Both the position numbers and the translations under genes were made by a program. The notes under the pieces were generated by a model that worked only from the letters and a program-made list of their open reading frames with translations, searched no databases and had not been told where the DNA came from. A stretch of DNA of 64,000 nucleotides from Trichuris trichiura (Eukaryota > Nematoda > Enoplea > Trichinellida > Trichuridae), in assembly GCA_037903355.1 (NCBI GenBank), contig JBAJFE010000062.1, positions 1,488,001 to 1,552,000 of the forward strand, written 5' to 3'. How positions within the stretch are numbered: the first letter of the stretch is position 1; each line of letters opens with the position of its first letter. Below are positions 43,718 through 55,700 of the stretch, piece by piece.

Positions 43718-44324
43718 TCTAATACGTGAAGAAAAAAATCTGATTTGTCGAAAAATAAGCCTTCTTATTACAGAAGCACATTGAACCAAGGATTCGATGA
43801 TCGAAACCGACCAAAACTTTTTTAGGCGGAAAGCAGATGTTCACTCGAATAATGCATACGAAATGAAAAAAGAAGCGCCTGCGCTATGCTGATATTGTTG
43901 CAGAACTATTTAAAAAATGCGAACTTTATTCACGCCTAATACATCAAAATTCGCTGCCAAGATGAGTTAATATAGCCCATGCCTGCTGTGGTCAGAAGAA
44001 ACGTTTGCTTTACGTAAAAATATGTTTTAGATTAGGTGAGCCCTTGAGAATATTCAAAAATATTGTTGTACTGAGAAACGGAGCGTTTCCTCTTACATCA
44101 GTGCGGTAAGGCTGATTAAGGCCAAACTAAAGGGGAATTTGTTAGTAATACAGTTACATAAATCTCTCGAAAGACAGGATGTCTTTTAACAGGCTTGAAT
44201 AGTTTCATAGTAGATCTTCAGATTCACAGGTTTGGCCTGTTGGATGTATCTGTAAATAAACTTCAAAGTGCCCTACCAACGGATGGATGAGCAAATTGTA
44301 AGAGAAAATACAGAACAATTTGTA

Positions 44325-44365
44325 TACCGTACGTTTCGGAACTGCTCGTGTTCCGTCGTCAGCAG
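44325..44365 (-). ncRNA. Hammerhead ribozyme-like motif, subfamily 2 (left arm)
   Basis: Minus-strand CTGACGA (complement of 44356-44362), stem II GGAAC/GTTCC (complement of 44350-44354 and 44338-44342) and GAAA (complement of 44334-44337), then a self-complementary CGTACG. Compared with the right arm the stem II loop differs by one transition. Confidence 0.5.
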
Positions 44366-44402
44366 TGTTGGGGAGTTCATCATAATTGGACTCTCCCCAA
44401 CA

Positions 44403-44445
44403 CTGCTGACGACGGAACACAAGCAGTTCCGAAACGTACGGTATA
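44403..44445 (+). ncRNA. Hammerhead ribozyme-like motif, subfamily 2 (right arm)
   Basis: CTGACGA at 44406-44412, stem II GGAAC (44414-44418) with GTTCC (44426-44430), GAAA at 44431-44434, then CGTACGGTA. GAAAC followed by a self-complementary stem III is the form reported for minimal hammerheads of Penelope-like elements. Stem I is not apparent. Confidence 0.55.
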
Positions 44446-44803
44446 CAAATTGTTCTGTATTTTCTCTTACAATTTGCTCATCCATCCGTTGGTAGGGCAT
44501 TTTGAAGTTTACTTACAGATACATCCAACAGGCCAAACCCGTGAATCTGAAGATCTACCATGATACATAAATCTGTGAGTAAATGTCTAAGTGATCAGAT
44601 TTATAGAGCAACTGCCAACGAAATGGAGGTTCTTACTGCCAGCTTCAAGGCGAAAAGATTTTCGTTCGTACTTTCCTGTTAAGGGAATGATGACAGAAGG
44701 AATTGCAATATTTAGCTGAATCAAATTAGCTTTCTGCTTGTTTAGATGGTCTTGAGTACAGAGACACAGTTGGATACAAAACTAGAATTTCAATCACTTT
44801 CAG

Positions 44804-44955
44804 TTTTGAAGATATAGTGTCTTCGTACGGGACCAAATAATTTCATTTTTTTGGCTTCTTTTTGTACAGATTTTCTATGTCCCGTTGAAAAAAACTTTTA
44901 TTAATAAAGTGTCCGTAGCTTTCGGGTCTGGACTTGACCCGTCATCAGCGGTCTA
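44804..44955 (-). mobile_element. Ribozyme-bearing insertion, copy C
   Basis: Read on the minus strand: hammerhead core, CTTTATTAATAAAAG, CAACGGGACATAG, about 60 diverged bases, then TTGGTCCCGTACGAAGA and an ending TCTTCAAAA. This is the same order as copies A and B (core, AACGGGAC, tail with GGTCCCGTACGAAGA), here as a single unit without an inverted partner. The boundary at the core side is not clear and no direct repeat was found. Confidence 0.6.
44910..44950 (-). ncRNA. Hammerhead ribozyme-like motif (copy C)
   Basis: Minus-strand CTGATGA (complement of 44942-44948), stem II GGGTC/GACCC (complement of 44936-44940 and 44924-44928) with a loop unlike copies A and B, and GAAA (complement of 44920-44923). 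Stem III (AGCTACGGACAC) is broken by substitutions. Confidence 0.5.
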
Positions 44956-46711
44956 AGGATTGACGTATGGATAAAGTGCACTAGTAACGTGCAAGGTGTA
45001 TAGCTGTTTAAAGGCCCGTGTTTTAAAGTGGGTCTTGTAGTTCTTTTCTCTTTGTCTGTCAGCAGTTCGAGCGGGTGTATCCAATTTTAGTTGAGCGAGC
45101 AACAATTCGAGCGGGTTACAATATTCGTCCATATTTCATTTATTTCCTCTCCTTTATCTCGGTTATAGGTTGTGTTGTTTAGTTTACGTTCACTTTCAGT
45201 TTACGAAAAAATTCCAATTATAGAGATCAAGCCCATTTTGTTGTTGTATGTTGGTAGAGACTAACCTCCCAAAATAACCATTTTTTGAGAAGATCGCTTT
45301 TTGTGCGCCGTAGTGAAGACATTTGGCCTTCGTATCACAAGAAGTCAGTTAGAGATGCCCTACATGATTTCAAATAAAAAAGAAGGGGGAATCTGGGACG
45401 AAAATCTATATAACAATTCGAACGGTTCATCTTTCTCCGAACAGTAGTAGGTAAACGATCGTTGCTTGCTTCTTGAGGACTACAAAGTTTCATAGTTTTC
45501 CGGGATAAGCAACTAATCCAGGTATAAGCATTTATTTCGGACGGAGCATTTCGAACTGTCGAGCGTATTCATTTTTACGTTTGGCAATGGCGGGACAAAG
45601 TCTGTCCTGGAAACTTCCGCCCAAATAAACGTTTAAACTTTATCCGGAAAACCGATAAATTTTTCTCTCTAATAGTTTCTGTTTAGGTTAATCAAGTCTT
45701 TAAGATAGGAATCGTCTTTACGCCTTTCAACACAGGCAAACATCAGCCGTCTATTTCTTCAAAAGAAGCGAGGCTGCGGAGCTGCACAGAGTGCTAAAAA
45801 GCGTTTATTTTAAATCTTGAAGCAGCCTTTCTTTCAGAGGAAAAGCCTAGGAACTCCATTATCTCATAATAAGAAACTTTTTGAAAACTGTGGCGATTCT
45901 TTTCAAGCGCTCATTCAGCGGCGTTCTTGTGGGAGAGTAGTTTAAGTTGCTATCTTACAGAAGTAAACAAACTTAGTAGCATTTCCAAAAAGTCAATCGT
46001 ACATTCCACCGACCGGAAGGAAGATTGAGTAGCTTTAAAGTGCTACCACTTTTCGTTTCCAGAATACGCCTTAGCTATTCTGGCTATTCTTCCTACGTAT
46101 AATGCAAAGAAATTTTTCGTACTATTTGTACTTGTTATAACGAACTTATTTTAGCAAAAAACCTGGACTTAGTCAAGTTTACTTCCAACCTACAGGTTTT
46201 AAAAGATGATCAGGTTTTTGCCAAACAAGCTTACTGTATTGATCAGTGAGTTGTTATTATTCACGCTGTGAACTGTCTGCTTTGGAAATGGCGGTAAAAC
46301 GCGCCCGTTTTGAGGTAAGGATGACTGGAACTTTGTATGTACAGTTATGCGATTTTTGCCAGGTGTATTCGTAACATCTTCTAGTTCGGGTAATAAATTT
46401 CCGACTGTTTTCTCCGGAATCTACCGCACGATCGTTTACTTTCAATTAATTCGAAGTTAAGCTGTGCTAATGGGTTAAGAAAATATTCGGTGAAAGTTTA
46501 CATGAATTGGGCGATAGTGTCGATAGGCTTTGTTCTTTGGTTTACCGAAGTAAAGTCGCTGATAGACTTTCAATCACTTCTGGCATTTGTTGAATTGGGC
46601 AGCAAACACTTTTCGTTAATAGGGAAATTCAGTTGTCTGCTGGTGTGAGGCATTGCGTTACCTACGTACGCTAAGTTTTTATCTCAGTGATGACGTATGT
46701 TCGTTGTTTAG
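44956..46711. other. Region upstream of the first hnRNP L-like gene
   Basis: No gene recognised. The first exon and promoter of the hnRNP L-1 gene should lie here, because the first visible coding exon at 46712 follows a TTTAG acceptor and has no start codon. Confidence 0.45.
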
Positions 46712-49700
46712 GAAGGCGTATATTCCCCATCTGGTCCGTACAACAGTTTCGAATCGCAGGGGCAACAGGTGCCAACAAGAGTTTTGAACGTTCGAAATTT
46801 GTCGGAGGAAATTATTGATGCTGATTTGGTAGACTCGTTGTCCCATTTTGGTGCTGTTGGGTAACGATAGTCATCACTCTGTCAGTTCCGTCCCATGAAG
46901 TGCTTTCAGATACGTAAGCGTCAACGGCAGAGGCACTGCATTAGTAGAGTTTGAGGTACGGTTTTATGACTTCGTTCTCTGAATACTAATCTAGCTATTT
47001 TCAGGACCTAGCTGCAGCAGAAAGATGCGTTACATTCAACATGGTAAGGTGTGCGCAACTGGGTGTTTGTCGGCAATCTTTTTTTCAAGAGTGCGGACAT
47101 TATCGTGGCCGGCCGACCTGCGTTCTTCAGCTACTCCAACATGCAGCGAATTCCGAGGCGCGGGTGAGTAGTGTAGTTGATGAAGATTTCCTTCACGATT
47201 ATTTTGTAGGCTCGAAAGCGAAAGGCCGAGCAATGTTCTCATCATGTACGTTCATAACGCGAAATATCCAATAACAACGGTGCAGCAGGAATGTCTGTTG
47301 GCTTCATTTCATGCTCATTTTTTTAAGGAGGTAATAAATCAAATTTGCAAGCCGATTGGTCAAGTCAGTCGTATTATCATCAGTCGACGTGATGGTATTC
47401 AAGTACTTGTTGAATTCCCAAATGTCCAAGTGGCGCACATGATCAAGCAGCGTCTCAATGGTTGCGACATCTACGCCGGATGTTGCACGTTGAAGATTGA
47501 ATTTGCGAAAGTATATTTGAAATGCAGTGTATTTTCGTCGCGCTTTCAGAAGCCTTCTGCCATTTTCCTTTGTGCGTCTCGCTGGACGAACAGTTCAGAA
47601 AGAATGTTTTGCATGACAACGAGTTTGATTTCACGAATTTTGCTCTCCTTTTTAGTTTTGCACCTTTATTTCTTCTATGTTGAAACCAGTAGCGAACGGT
47701 TAGCGCTTTTTACAAAAAGGACGAAGGTGTGCCTTTCGTTTCATATGAGAAATCTAATTGAATGGAATACGCGAATCGTAGAGATGATCGTTAAGCATGA
47801 TAAAGTTGGAGGATCAGTCAGTTGGATGTGTTCTCCAACAGTTTCAATGTTTTCGTCGAGCATGAAACATAGGCACGTAGAGTTGTTTACCATATTCAGC
47901 AGATGGGAGGAGATGTTGGATCATTTAGCGAAATTGCGTCGAGTTACTATTCATTTTACTCTACAGTGCAACCGAAGTCAAGGTTTCCAGTTCGTTGGGA
48001 CGAACTTGTGCGCATCAATCGGTGGAACTCCGTCATGACGTCTAAAACTTTCAATTGTCCATGAAAAATACGATGACAAGTGAAGAAGCTGTTTGCAATT
48101 GTCAAACTAATCAAAAACATCAATCGTCACATTTCTTGACTGACTACCATTTTAACACTCCCATGAATCTTCGTGGGCGGAAAACGTGGAACAAACTGTG
48201 CTTTCCGGGGAGAGCACGGTGTTTTCCGTTTGCTCATTTAAGGGCGCTGGTTTAGCTTCAACTTCGTCAACCGCTTCCATCGACGTTCCATGATTTTAGC
48301 CGTACAATCGAAACTAAATCAAGGCAATGTACTCGGCTCACTTGATAGGTTAGCACCTGTCCTCCAGCGCCATTAGGGCACGGAACTCGAAAGTCCAGTC
48401 GAATAGCTTGAAAAGCGAAACCGTCACAGCAAGTATCAACAGCCACCTTCCAGAAAATTAAGCTGTCTGTCAGCACAGCTGAATCGGTAAGCAATATTTA
48501 TGCATTTGCCGGCAAGGTTGGGAGCACCCCACGCAATTTTCAAATCAACTCAAAGGTAGGTGATTGACTAACCATTCCAACGAACAATTCTACGTAAATC
48601 TCCCTCGTCACTCTCCATTGTTTAATCGTAAATTCAGCTGCTTGTAAACGTAATCGCCACCGTTGAACGCCTGTTGTAAGTTTCTACGCCTAATTTTCAA
48701 TCGCCAATTTACTAATGCAACGGGAAATTTTTCAATTCAGCTTGGTCATTCTTACCTTCATTCCGGGACACCTGTTCGAAACTTGTTTAAACAACCCAGT
48801 TGTGAACAAGCTTCCGTTTCGTCTCCTACTTTGCGTATTCATTTCGCCAAGGTGTGAAGGTCAGCAGCGTAACGTATTCGTCATATTTCAACGGACAAAC
48901 TAAGTCGAGAGCGCGCTTGTGGGGAAGGTGCAAGCAACAGTGCTGCATGTTCCTCAATATGGCTTCTTTCTTGAGCAACTGTCTCCGCAAAATGCGTTAC
49001 GCTGCGGCACCGTTCCCTTAGGGTTGATGTAGGCGTTGTCCCCAGAATCAGTACATGACGGGCTGTTGATCAAGCACGTAGCGCGTGATATTTTAAGACG
49101 CAACGGGAGTGCGTTTTTAAAAGACGTATGCTTGACCATAAAAAATGGGCTACGTTGTTAAGCAACTTGTGATTTGTGAAATGGGCCTTATGCAGTTGAG
49201 TTCCTGAATTCCAACAAAGCAATGGTATTCCGTAAATGAGATGATGTAAGGAAAAAGTTTCGAGTATTTTGGAGGTAGATTGTTCTAGTCCGTATCTTTC
49301 ATAATAATCATGACGAGACGGAAAACGGCGACGACGTCATTAAACTGTCTTGTCAAAGTTTTGCATGCTCTGATGATGACGGCTGTACGTGCCTTATTAA
49401 GGCTGTAGGCTGGATGAGCTTTCAAGTACGAAAACATTTTTGTTATCATTCAATCAATAAACCCTAATGGATATTCATGTTTCATAAATATATTAATAAC
49501 TTTTAGGCTATGTATGAAGTTTTTCATCAGCTGCGGAAATTTATTTCGCTTAGGTTGTTGTGGACAGCTTTGAGTTTCACTCTACAAAAGCTGAATCAAC
49601 TGGTTACGAATCGACGAGTCTTTAATATTCTGCTTTCGTTTTCAGTATTCAGGTTAACTCGCCTACTTGCCGTAAGACGTAGATACTTGTTTTTCGACAA

Positions 49701-52700
49701 CTGAGCGGTCGTGAAAAATAGCCTCAGAAGTGCTTTGGCTAATTAAAGTAATCTTAGTAGCAAATAAGTTGAGTTTATTTTATTTGTGGCGGCGTAATCA
49801 TCCGTGAAAATTTGTCACGAATGAGCAGGGAACTTGTGCATTCAGTTTTCTGTTTGAAATGGTTTTTCCTGTAGGCACATTTGTAGAATTCGACTATGTT
49901 TTTATGATAATAAAGGCAGTAGTAGTATAATAGTTCAATCTTATTTTTGAAAAAATGAGCGACCTTTCCGTGACTTCAAAATCTGTTTGTTACAGCGGTT
50001 CTTAAGACGGCTGCTAAATCCGGAGGTTTTAGAAATAAAGCTTAGCTGCTTAACGAGCAGCTACCTCAATAACTGACTGTCAGTAAATGCAGGTTAACTT
50101 GTCCATATGTGCAAATAAATATGGAAAGCGTGCGTAATGAACAGCAGTTTTGCCAAGACGAATTTTTTTAGAGTAGCTGAGCTGTTGCCTGAAAGAAATT
50201 TATGCAAAAGTTGACCAATTCCAGTAATGTTTGTTGTTGTGGAAAGTAGACAATTTGAAAGAATCCTTATTCTCCTCCGAAGCAGTGATTTTTTGATAAG
50301 TAGCATTAAACAGCGGATCAGTGCAAACTGTTCGCCTCTGGGTGGAAACAAATTTGCATAACAATGGTGGCCGTCATACTTTGATGCCTTATATCCAATT
50401 TTCATACGTGCATACTGAAACGTAGGAAATTGCTCTTTGTTTACTCGTTGGAGCATTTGCTGCAGACAAGAACTTGCGGTTAGCAGTTTTAAGAGTATCA
50501 CAATGAAGGAGTTATCGTCTGTCCTAACCCAAATTTCGTTCCGAGTTTTATAGCTGTTTCACTACGACTGCGTTTATCTTACCAGTACTTCATAGGTGAG
50601 CTACGCCGTTGAATGCTATTTTTAGCGGACGTATAAATTGTCTGAGCGAACATTTGCGCTACTAATTTATGTTTTCCATGCGGAATGCAGTTTTGCTTTT
50701 GTCAACTTTCTCGAACAAACATTTGAAGCACCGCGAATGCCGCACGAAAACATTTCAATCAATTCAAGTTTACATTCGTATGTGCTGTCAATAATTTTCA
50801 TGTTTATTGTATTGCAGTTTGCTTAGGCTGCGCTTATTTTTAACCCACCTTCCACTAGACGAACTCTAAAGTTCATTCGAATGCTTTTCGTTATCACTAC
50901 AACAATGACCAGTCAAGTACTTCATTTTTGGCGAAGGCAATCGTAATGTCTACTTTGTCATTTGAAATATCGCCTTCAACAGCCAATGCGTGAAGTATTC
51001 ATGTAATAAAATCAGACGCGTCAATCGCAGACATTTTAAGAAACTTTATATACTTTTGTTAGTACACGTTAAGAGCGTCTTAAGTAATTCAGCATCAAAA
51101 GTTGCTTTGAGTCTGATTTGGGTTTTTTCAGCTTTCTGAGGGATCATCTGTTAACTGGTTTAGAGGATTTTGGTTGAGTTAGAATGGATCAGTTGATGAA
51201 ATTCTGTAAACAAATAACTGCCGCTGCGAATTTAGTTTTAGCTTGTTGAAGGAGTCTTGCGCTTCCCGGCGTTCTTTTGAACGTATTCGTCTTAGTAGGT
51301 TTTCTTTAAATTTACTTTATCGCTTTGCAACTGGAGCAGAATGCTTCGATATGTTTTGTAGCGCTCCTTGGTTAAAAAGCACTTGTAAAAACGATTGTTC
51401 ACTTAATAAAATATTTTCCCTTTGAGTCAACTGCCAACTAAGTAGCGATTGTCCAGAGGTTAGGTCGTTCGGCATTAACAGGGCAGATTTGAAGCAAGTG
51501 CCAAATAGTGAAATTGAATCATGAAATTTAGCCGTCGATTTGTTGCTTTTGTTTTTGCTAAGTAACTTCTTGTTTTGCTTTTTGAATTATTAATGAAAAA
51601 AAAACGTTGCTTGCTAAGTGTTTCCTTTAAACGTTGAAATGCACAAATGGAATTCCGCCCAGCTTAGACGTCTTTTTTCCCATTGAAAGCGAGTAATATC
51701 TTATTAATGTATTCAATAAATAGGCAGATATTCAGTTATTAGAGAAAAACGAGGAAATGATTACCGTGTTTCTCAAAAACTGATTTCAAGCCTTTTCTGT
51801 TCTGTTTTCAGCTTACCAAAAGTGTAAGGCTTATTTCAACTAATCAGTGTAGATCTTACTGACTTCATTGCAACAAGACTGTGTTTCAAAAGTTTGATTG
51901 CTATCACTAGGAAGTCCGCTTAATTTGGAGTGGTGATTTCTGCTCCTTATTTATTTAGCGTTGTAATGTGATATTTTCTTAAAAATCTACAACGAGGCTG
52001 TCTCATTCTAATGCAGATACGCGGCAGAAGTCTTTCCTGTTTGAAAGTCTGTTTTAAGTTTTCGTTTTAGTTTATTAAGGTTTTTTAGCGCTAGTAAGAT
52101 GCTCTTTGCAAAAACAATTGAACTCGTCCGCACTATGTCAAAAAAGCAGTAACCTTTCTCGTTTCGACATACTGTTTTCACTTAGCAGCTTAGCTTTAAG
52201 TCAACATTACTCACTTAATACTTAAAACGTATTCCTCTCATGTTAAGCATGAGTTCGTTAGATGCAGCCGTTTCTACGTAACAATTTTACTCTTCTGCGA
52301 AGCTTTCGAAATTTTCTAGTTCCGCTAAGGTGGAAATAATGATAGCACGACGGTATTCCTTTCCAGTTTGCGTATGCGTTTCTTCCTATTCCCATTTTTG
52401 AGCACTCAAAAAGTACACTGTTTATCGAAAGCGAAACTGCCTGGCCAGTTGAATGACGACGGTAATATATCAATAGTAAAACGGATCAACGTATTTAAGT
52501 TTTCTCAGTAGAGGTGAACCAACTTGACATCTTCGAACGTTGGCTACTTTATGAAGAGTATATATTAGTTTCATATAAGAGCAGGTCGCCATGCTTGTTT
52601 ACGAAATCTCTTTTTTGTCGCCAGCGATAGTACGTTAACTTATTAGATAAATGCGAATGTGCATATTGATTCAATGGGTACGTTCTGCGGAATATATTGT

Positions 52701-55700
52701 TCACGAACACTTTCGTGTATTTCAGCATGAATTTAAAATTATTCAAATTTCACTAATCCTTTGAAATAGTTTATGTTCACGGTTTGCGGGTCCTTCTGCA
52801 TAATAGTTTCGTTTAACTGATGCTGTTACTATGCTTTCTTCTACATGTGTTTTTTTGTCCTAATGAAGTGAGAGCGTTATAAATGACTGCGCCTGCTTTT
52901 CGATGCGTTTTCCCCTGTCCTCGTTTGTCGGTTCTGTTGGGTAGGTGTCACTTCCACAAGGGGAGAAAGAACTAAAACTTTGCGGATCCACAATTGCTTA
53001 TGATTTCAATTTCCGCTTTTCTACACAGGAATGTAAGACGAAATAAAAAACTACTTCATTTTGAAAAACAGGGGCCCGAGTTGAGTTGTTAATTTATAAA
53101 ACAGTGTTACGGTGCGACTTCTCAGCGTATCGATTCTTTCGTCACGACGCCTATTCAATTTTTGCTCGAATATCAACTTCAATTTCCACCATTTTTTCTT
53201 GGTCATTCTTACGTTCGGCTGACAGTGAAGTTCGGCCTCGACTTGTACTTACCGTTTTCTACTTACCGTATTCAGCGTGGCAGAACCATTTAAGGTCGCC
53301 CTTTAGTGATACCCTAATACGACTGATGTTCTCGTGATGCTGAGGTGTTTTTCTGAAATGTTCAACAAAGAAAATGTCATAAGCAGCTCCATCAGAATTC
53401 GTGAATTTTCCTCTTATGGCACCGTTGCAACAATGAGCTAAGTAGCGGTACTCCATCTTGGTTATGCATATTGTTCTAGTTCGTTTTGGCATGGCCTTAG
53501 CGTAAAGTTCGTTTTTAGCTTGTCCAAGCAGGTTGGCTATTCGATATTTTGTTTCTTGCACGTTAGCTTTGGTCTGCTTGCTAAAACGCGCGAACATGCA
53601 AGAAATTTAGAGCAACGTTTAACGTGCCCATTTCGCTAGCATTTTGGAACTTTGGCAGTTGGCTTTCTGACGCGTATTTTTTTATTCGTCTTATTTTCAT
53701 TTTTTTAAACATACTAATTCAATGGCTTGTCATTCAGCTTGGAAGATTGAATGTGACAACCAATGACCAAGACCAAGCGGACTATACTGTTGAAGCAGGC
53801 GAGTTGATCCTTTTTTTTTGCTTTAGGTTTGGATGGTGGACATACAAGGAGTAACGCGATTGTGTACTGTGTTGCTATTTGAGCATTGTATAAAGGAAGA
53901 TGTGTTACCGTTAGAAATCTTTTCTGAAGTTTGAACTGCCGGCTTAAACATTCAACATGGGAACTATCTGGCGTTGTTTTACCGTTAAAATATTTTCTAA
54001 GGCCTAATTTCTTATAAGGGTTCTATATGCTTCAGTAAGCGCGCAGGTGAAGAGAAATGTCCAGACGCTTCGCTAGCTTTATTCAATTTCGCTACGTTAA
54101 GCGCTTTGACTTTGATCTCTGAAGGTAGCCTGCAGAATATTCGAAAACCGAAATTTACAGAACCTGAATCGACGAATGAATACAGACGGACTGAAAGTGG
54201 TAATAATTTCAAGTTTCGCACTACGTTGATGAATAGTGTCTGTTCCATTTTTTATTTTGTTTGTTCAGTTGTTGTTGCATTTGAATTGTTTACGTGGTTA
54301 TATATTTTAAACCTGAATATATAAGAGTAACTGGACTAACTCGACATGACAGTATAGTGTAAGAGCCTATGCACTTCGCTCAGAATAAGCTTTTTGACAG
54401 CACGACGTTGACTGTAATACGAGGAGAAGCTTTATACGTAGCTACAGGACAGATTGACACCGCTGACTATTCACCGTTTAAGCTTGGTCTCCTTGTTTGT
54501 CAGTTTTTATAGCATTGACTGCGTGGTGTGTGGCCGATAAAATTGCTGAGCTCAACTTAAAAGTAAACAGTACCGAATTATAAGCATGGCGAAATACCTA
54601 CATACAGAACACATTTTGTTTAAAAGATTCAGGGTCGACTGTTCTCAGGAAGACTTAAGTAAACTGTCATTAAAACGTTTCTGTGATCAAAGCAATAAGG
54701 TCAAGTTGTACTGTTTTTATTATATGCATTATTTTGTTTTTGCTGTGGGTATTTTGTACAATTTTTTCATAAGGTCTTTCAACTCGAACGAAAATGCTTT
54801 TGACAAGACTTGTCAGTCTTATTGCTTCCCGCCCAAAGGTTTGCTAGCTCGCTCAGAGACATGCTAAACGTGCAGGCTCTGAAACATTTAAAATTAAAAT
54901 GGTTAGCAAATAAAAACACAATAACTTAGTTGCATTGAAAATTGAATTATGCTCTGAATGCTATGTTGCAGGATACGGACCTGCAGGGGAAATAGGCGGC
55001 AGTCGTTCGGTCTATGAAATAGAAACTCCCGGAAGGCGTTCCGTTTTGGAAGAACGCAATCCAGAATTTAGCGATGGCTATTCTCAGCATGGTGGAATTC
55101 GACCAAGAGATTTTTATGCAAACAGAATGGACGAACTGGATGCACCTCGCGGAAGGCCCTTCTATAGTGATTACGGATCTGGACGCTTCGAAGCAAGAAG
55201 TCCTTACATGGACGTTGGCGTCTATCCTGACGTCCGGAGTACCTTTGCAGAGGAAAGATCTGCCTACAGAGATGGAAGGATGTCATATAGTGATATCCGC
55301 TCCCCGTACAGTAGCGCAAGAGATCCTTACCGCGAAAGAGGAACCTCCTATCCTGGAAGCTTCAGTGGTCCTGGTTTTGGCCCTATGTACGGCGAACCGC
55401 AATTAATGGATGAACCGGAGAACTGCGTAGTGATGATCTATGGTCTAGATACGGAAATGGTCAACTGTGATAGGCTATTCAACCTGCTCTGCCTGTACGG
55501 CAACGTGATTAAGGTGCGTCGCAGACAGATTTTTGAAAGGCTACTCATTAGGCGCCAGTTTTTGAATTTTTTAGATAAAGTTTCTGAAAAGCAAAAGCGA
55601 TACTTGCATGGTACAAATGGGCGACGGACGTTCGGCCGATCGTGTCATTGAGCATTTGCAAAAAGCAACGATTTTTAAGAACAAAATTCATATTGTGTAA

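Larger units (their letters stand above)
41008..44154. other. Region upstream of the visible Notch exons
   Basis: Should contain the missing 5' exons and promoter of Notch, but no further EGF-type Cys pattern or convincing signal-peptide exon was found. It has a direct repeat TGTCAGCCAATCAG at 42746-42759 and 42770-42783, each with a CCAAT box, and the MITE-like element at 43491-43717. Confidence 0.45.
44155..44574. mobile_element. Near-perfect palindromic insertion with two ribozyme-like cores (copy E)
   Basis: The arms at about 44205-44376 and 44392-44565 (about 172 bp each) are inverted copies with roughly five differences, all transitions, round a 15-base centre. The whole lies between an 11-bp direct repeat, TACATAAATCT, at 44155-44165 and 44564-44574, like the flanks of copies A and B. 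Each arm has a hammerhead-like core of a second subfamily (stem II GGAAC/GTTCC). The mirrored open frames of about 75 codons in both strands are a consequence of the palindrome and resemble no protein. The layout, two core-bearing units head to head, is the same as in copy B although the sequence is unrelated outside the core. Confidence 0.75.

Noticed and set aside
44268..44500. Mirrored ~75-codon open frames on both strands
   Set aside because: They arise because the DNA is an inverted repeat; the peptides are nearly identical by symmetry and resemble no protein.
47244..48038. Single 264-codon exon at hnRNP L-1
   Set aside because: Only the first part matches RRM2; the donor at 47511 and the drift into non-conserved sequence show it runs through introns.
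49371..49415. CTGATGATGACGGC as another hammerhead core
   Set aside because: No GAAA follows a closing stem II, so only half the core is present.
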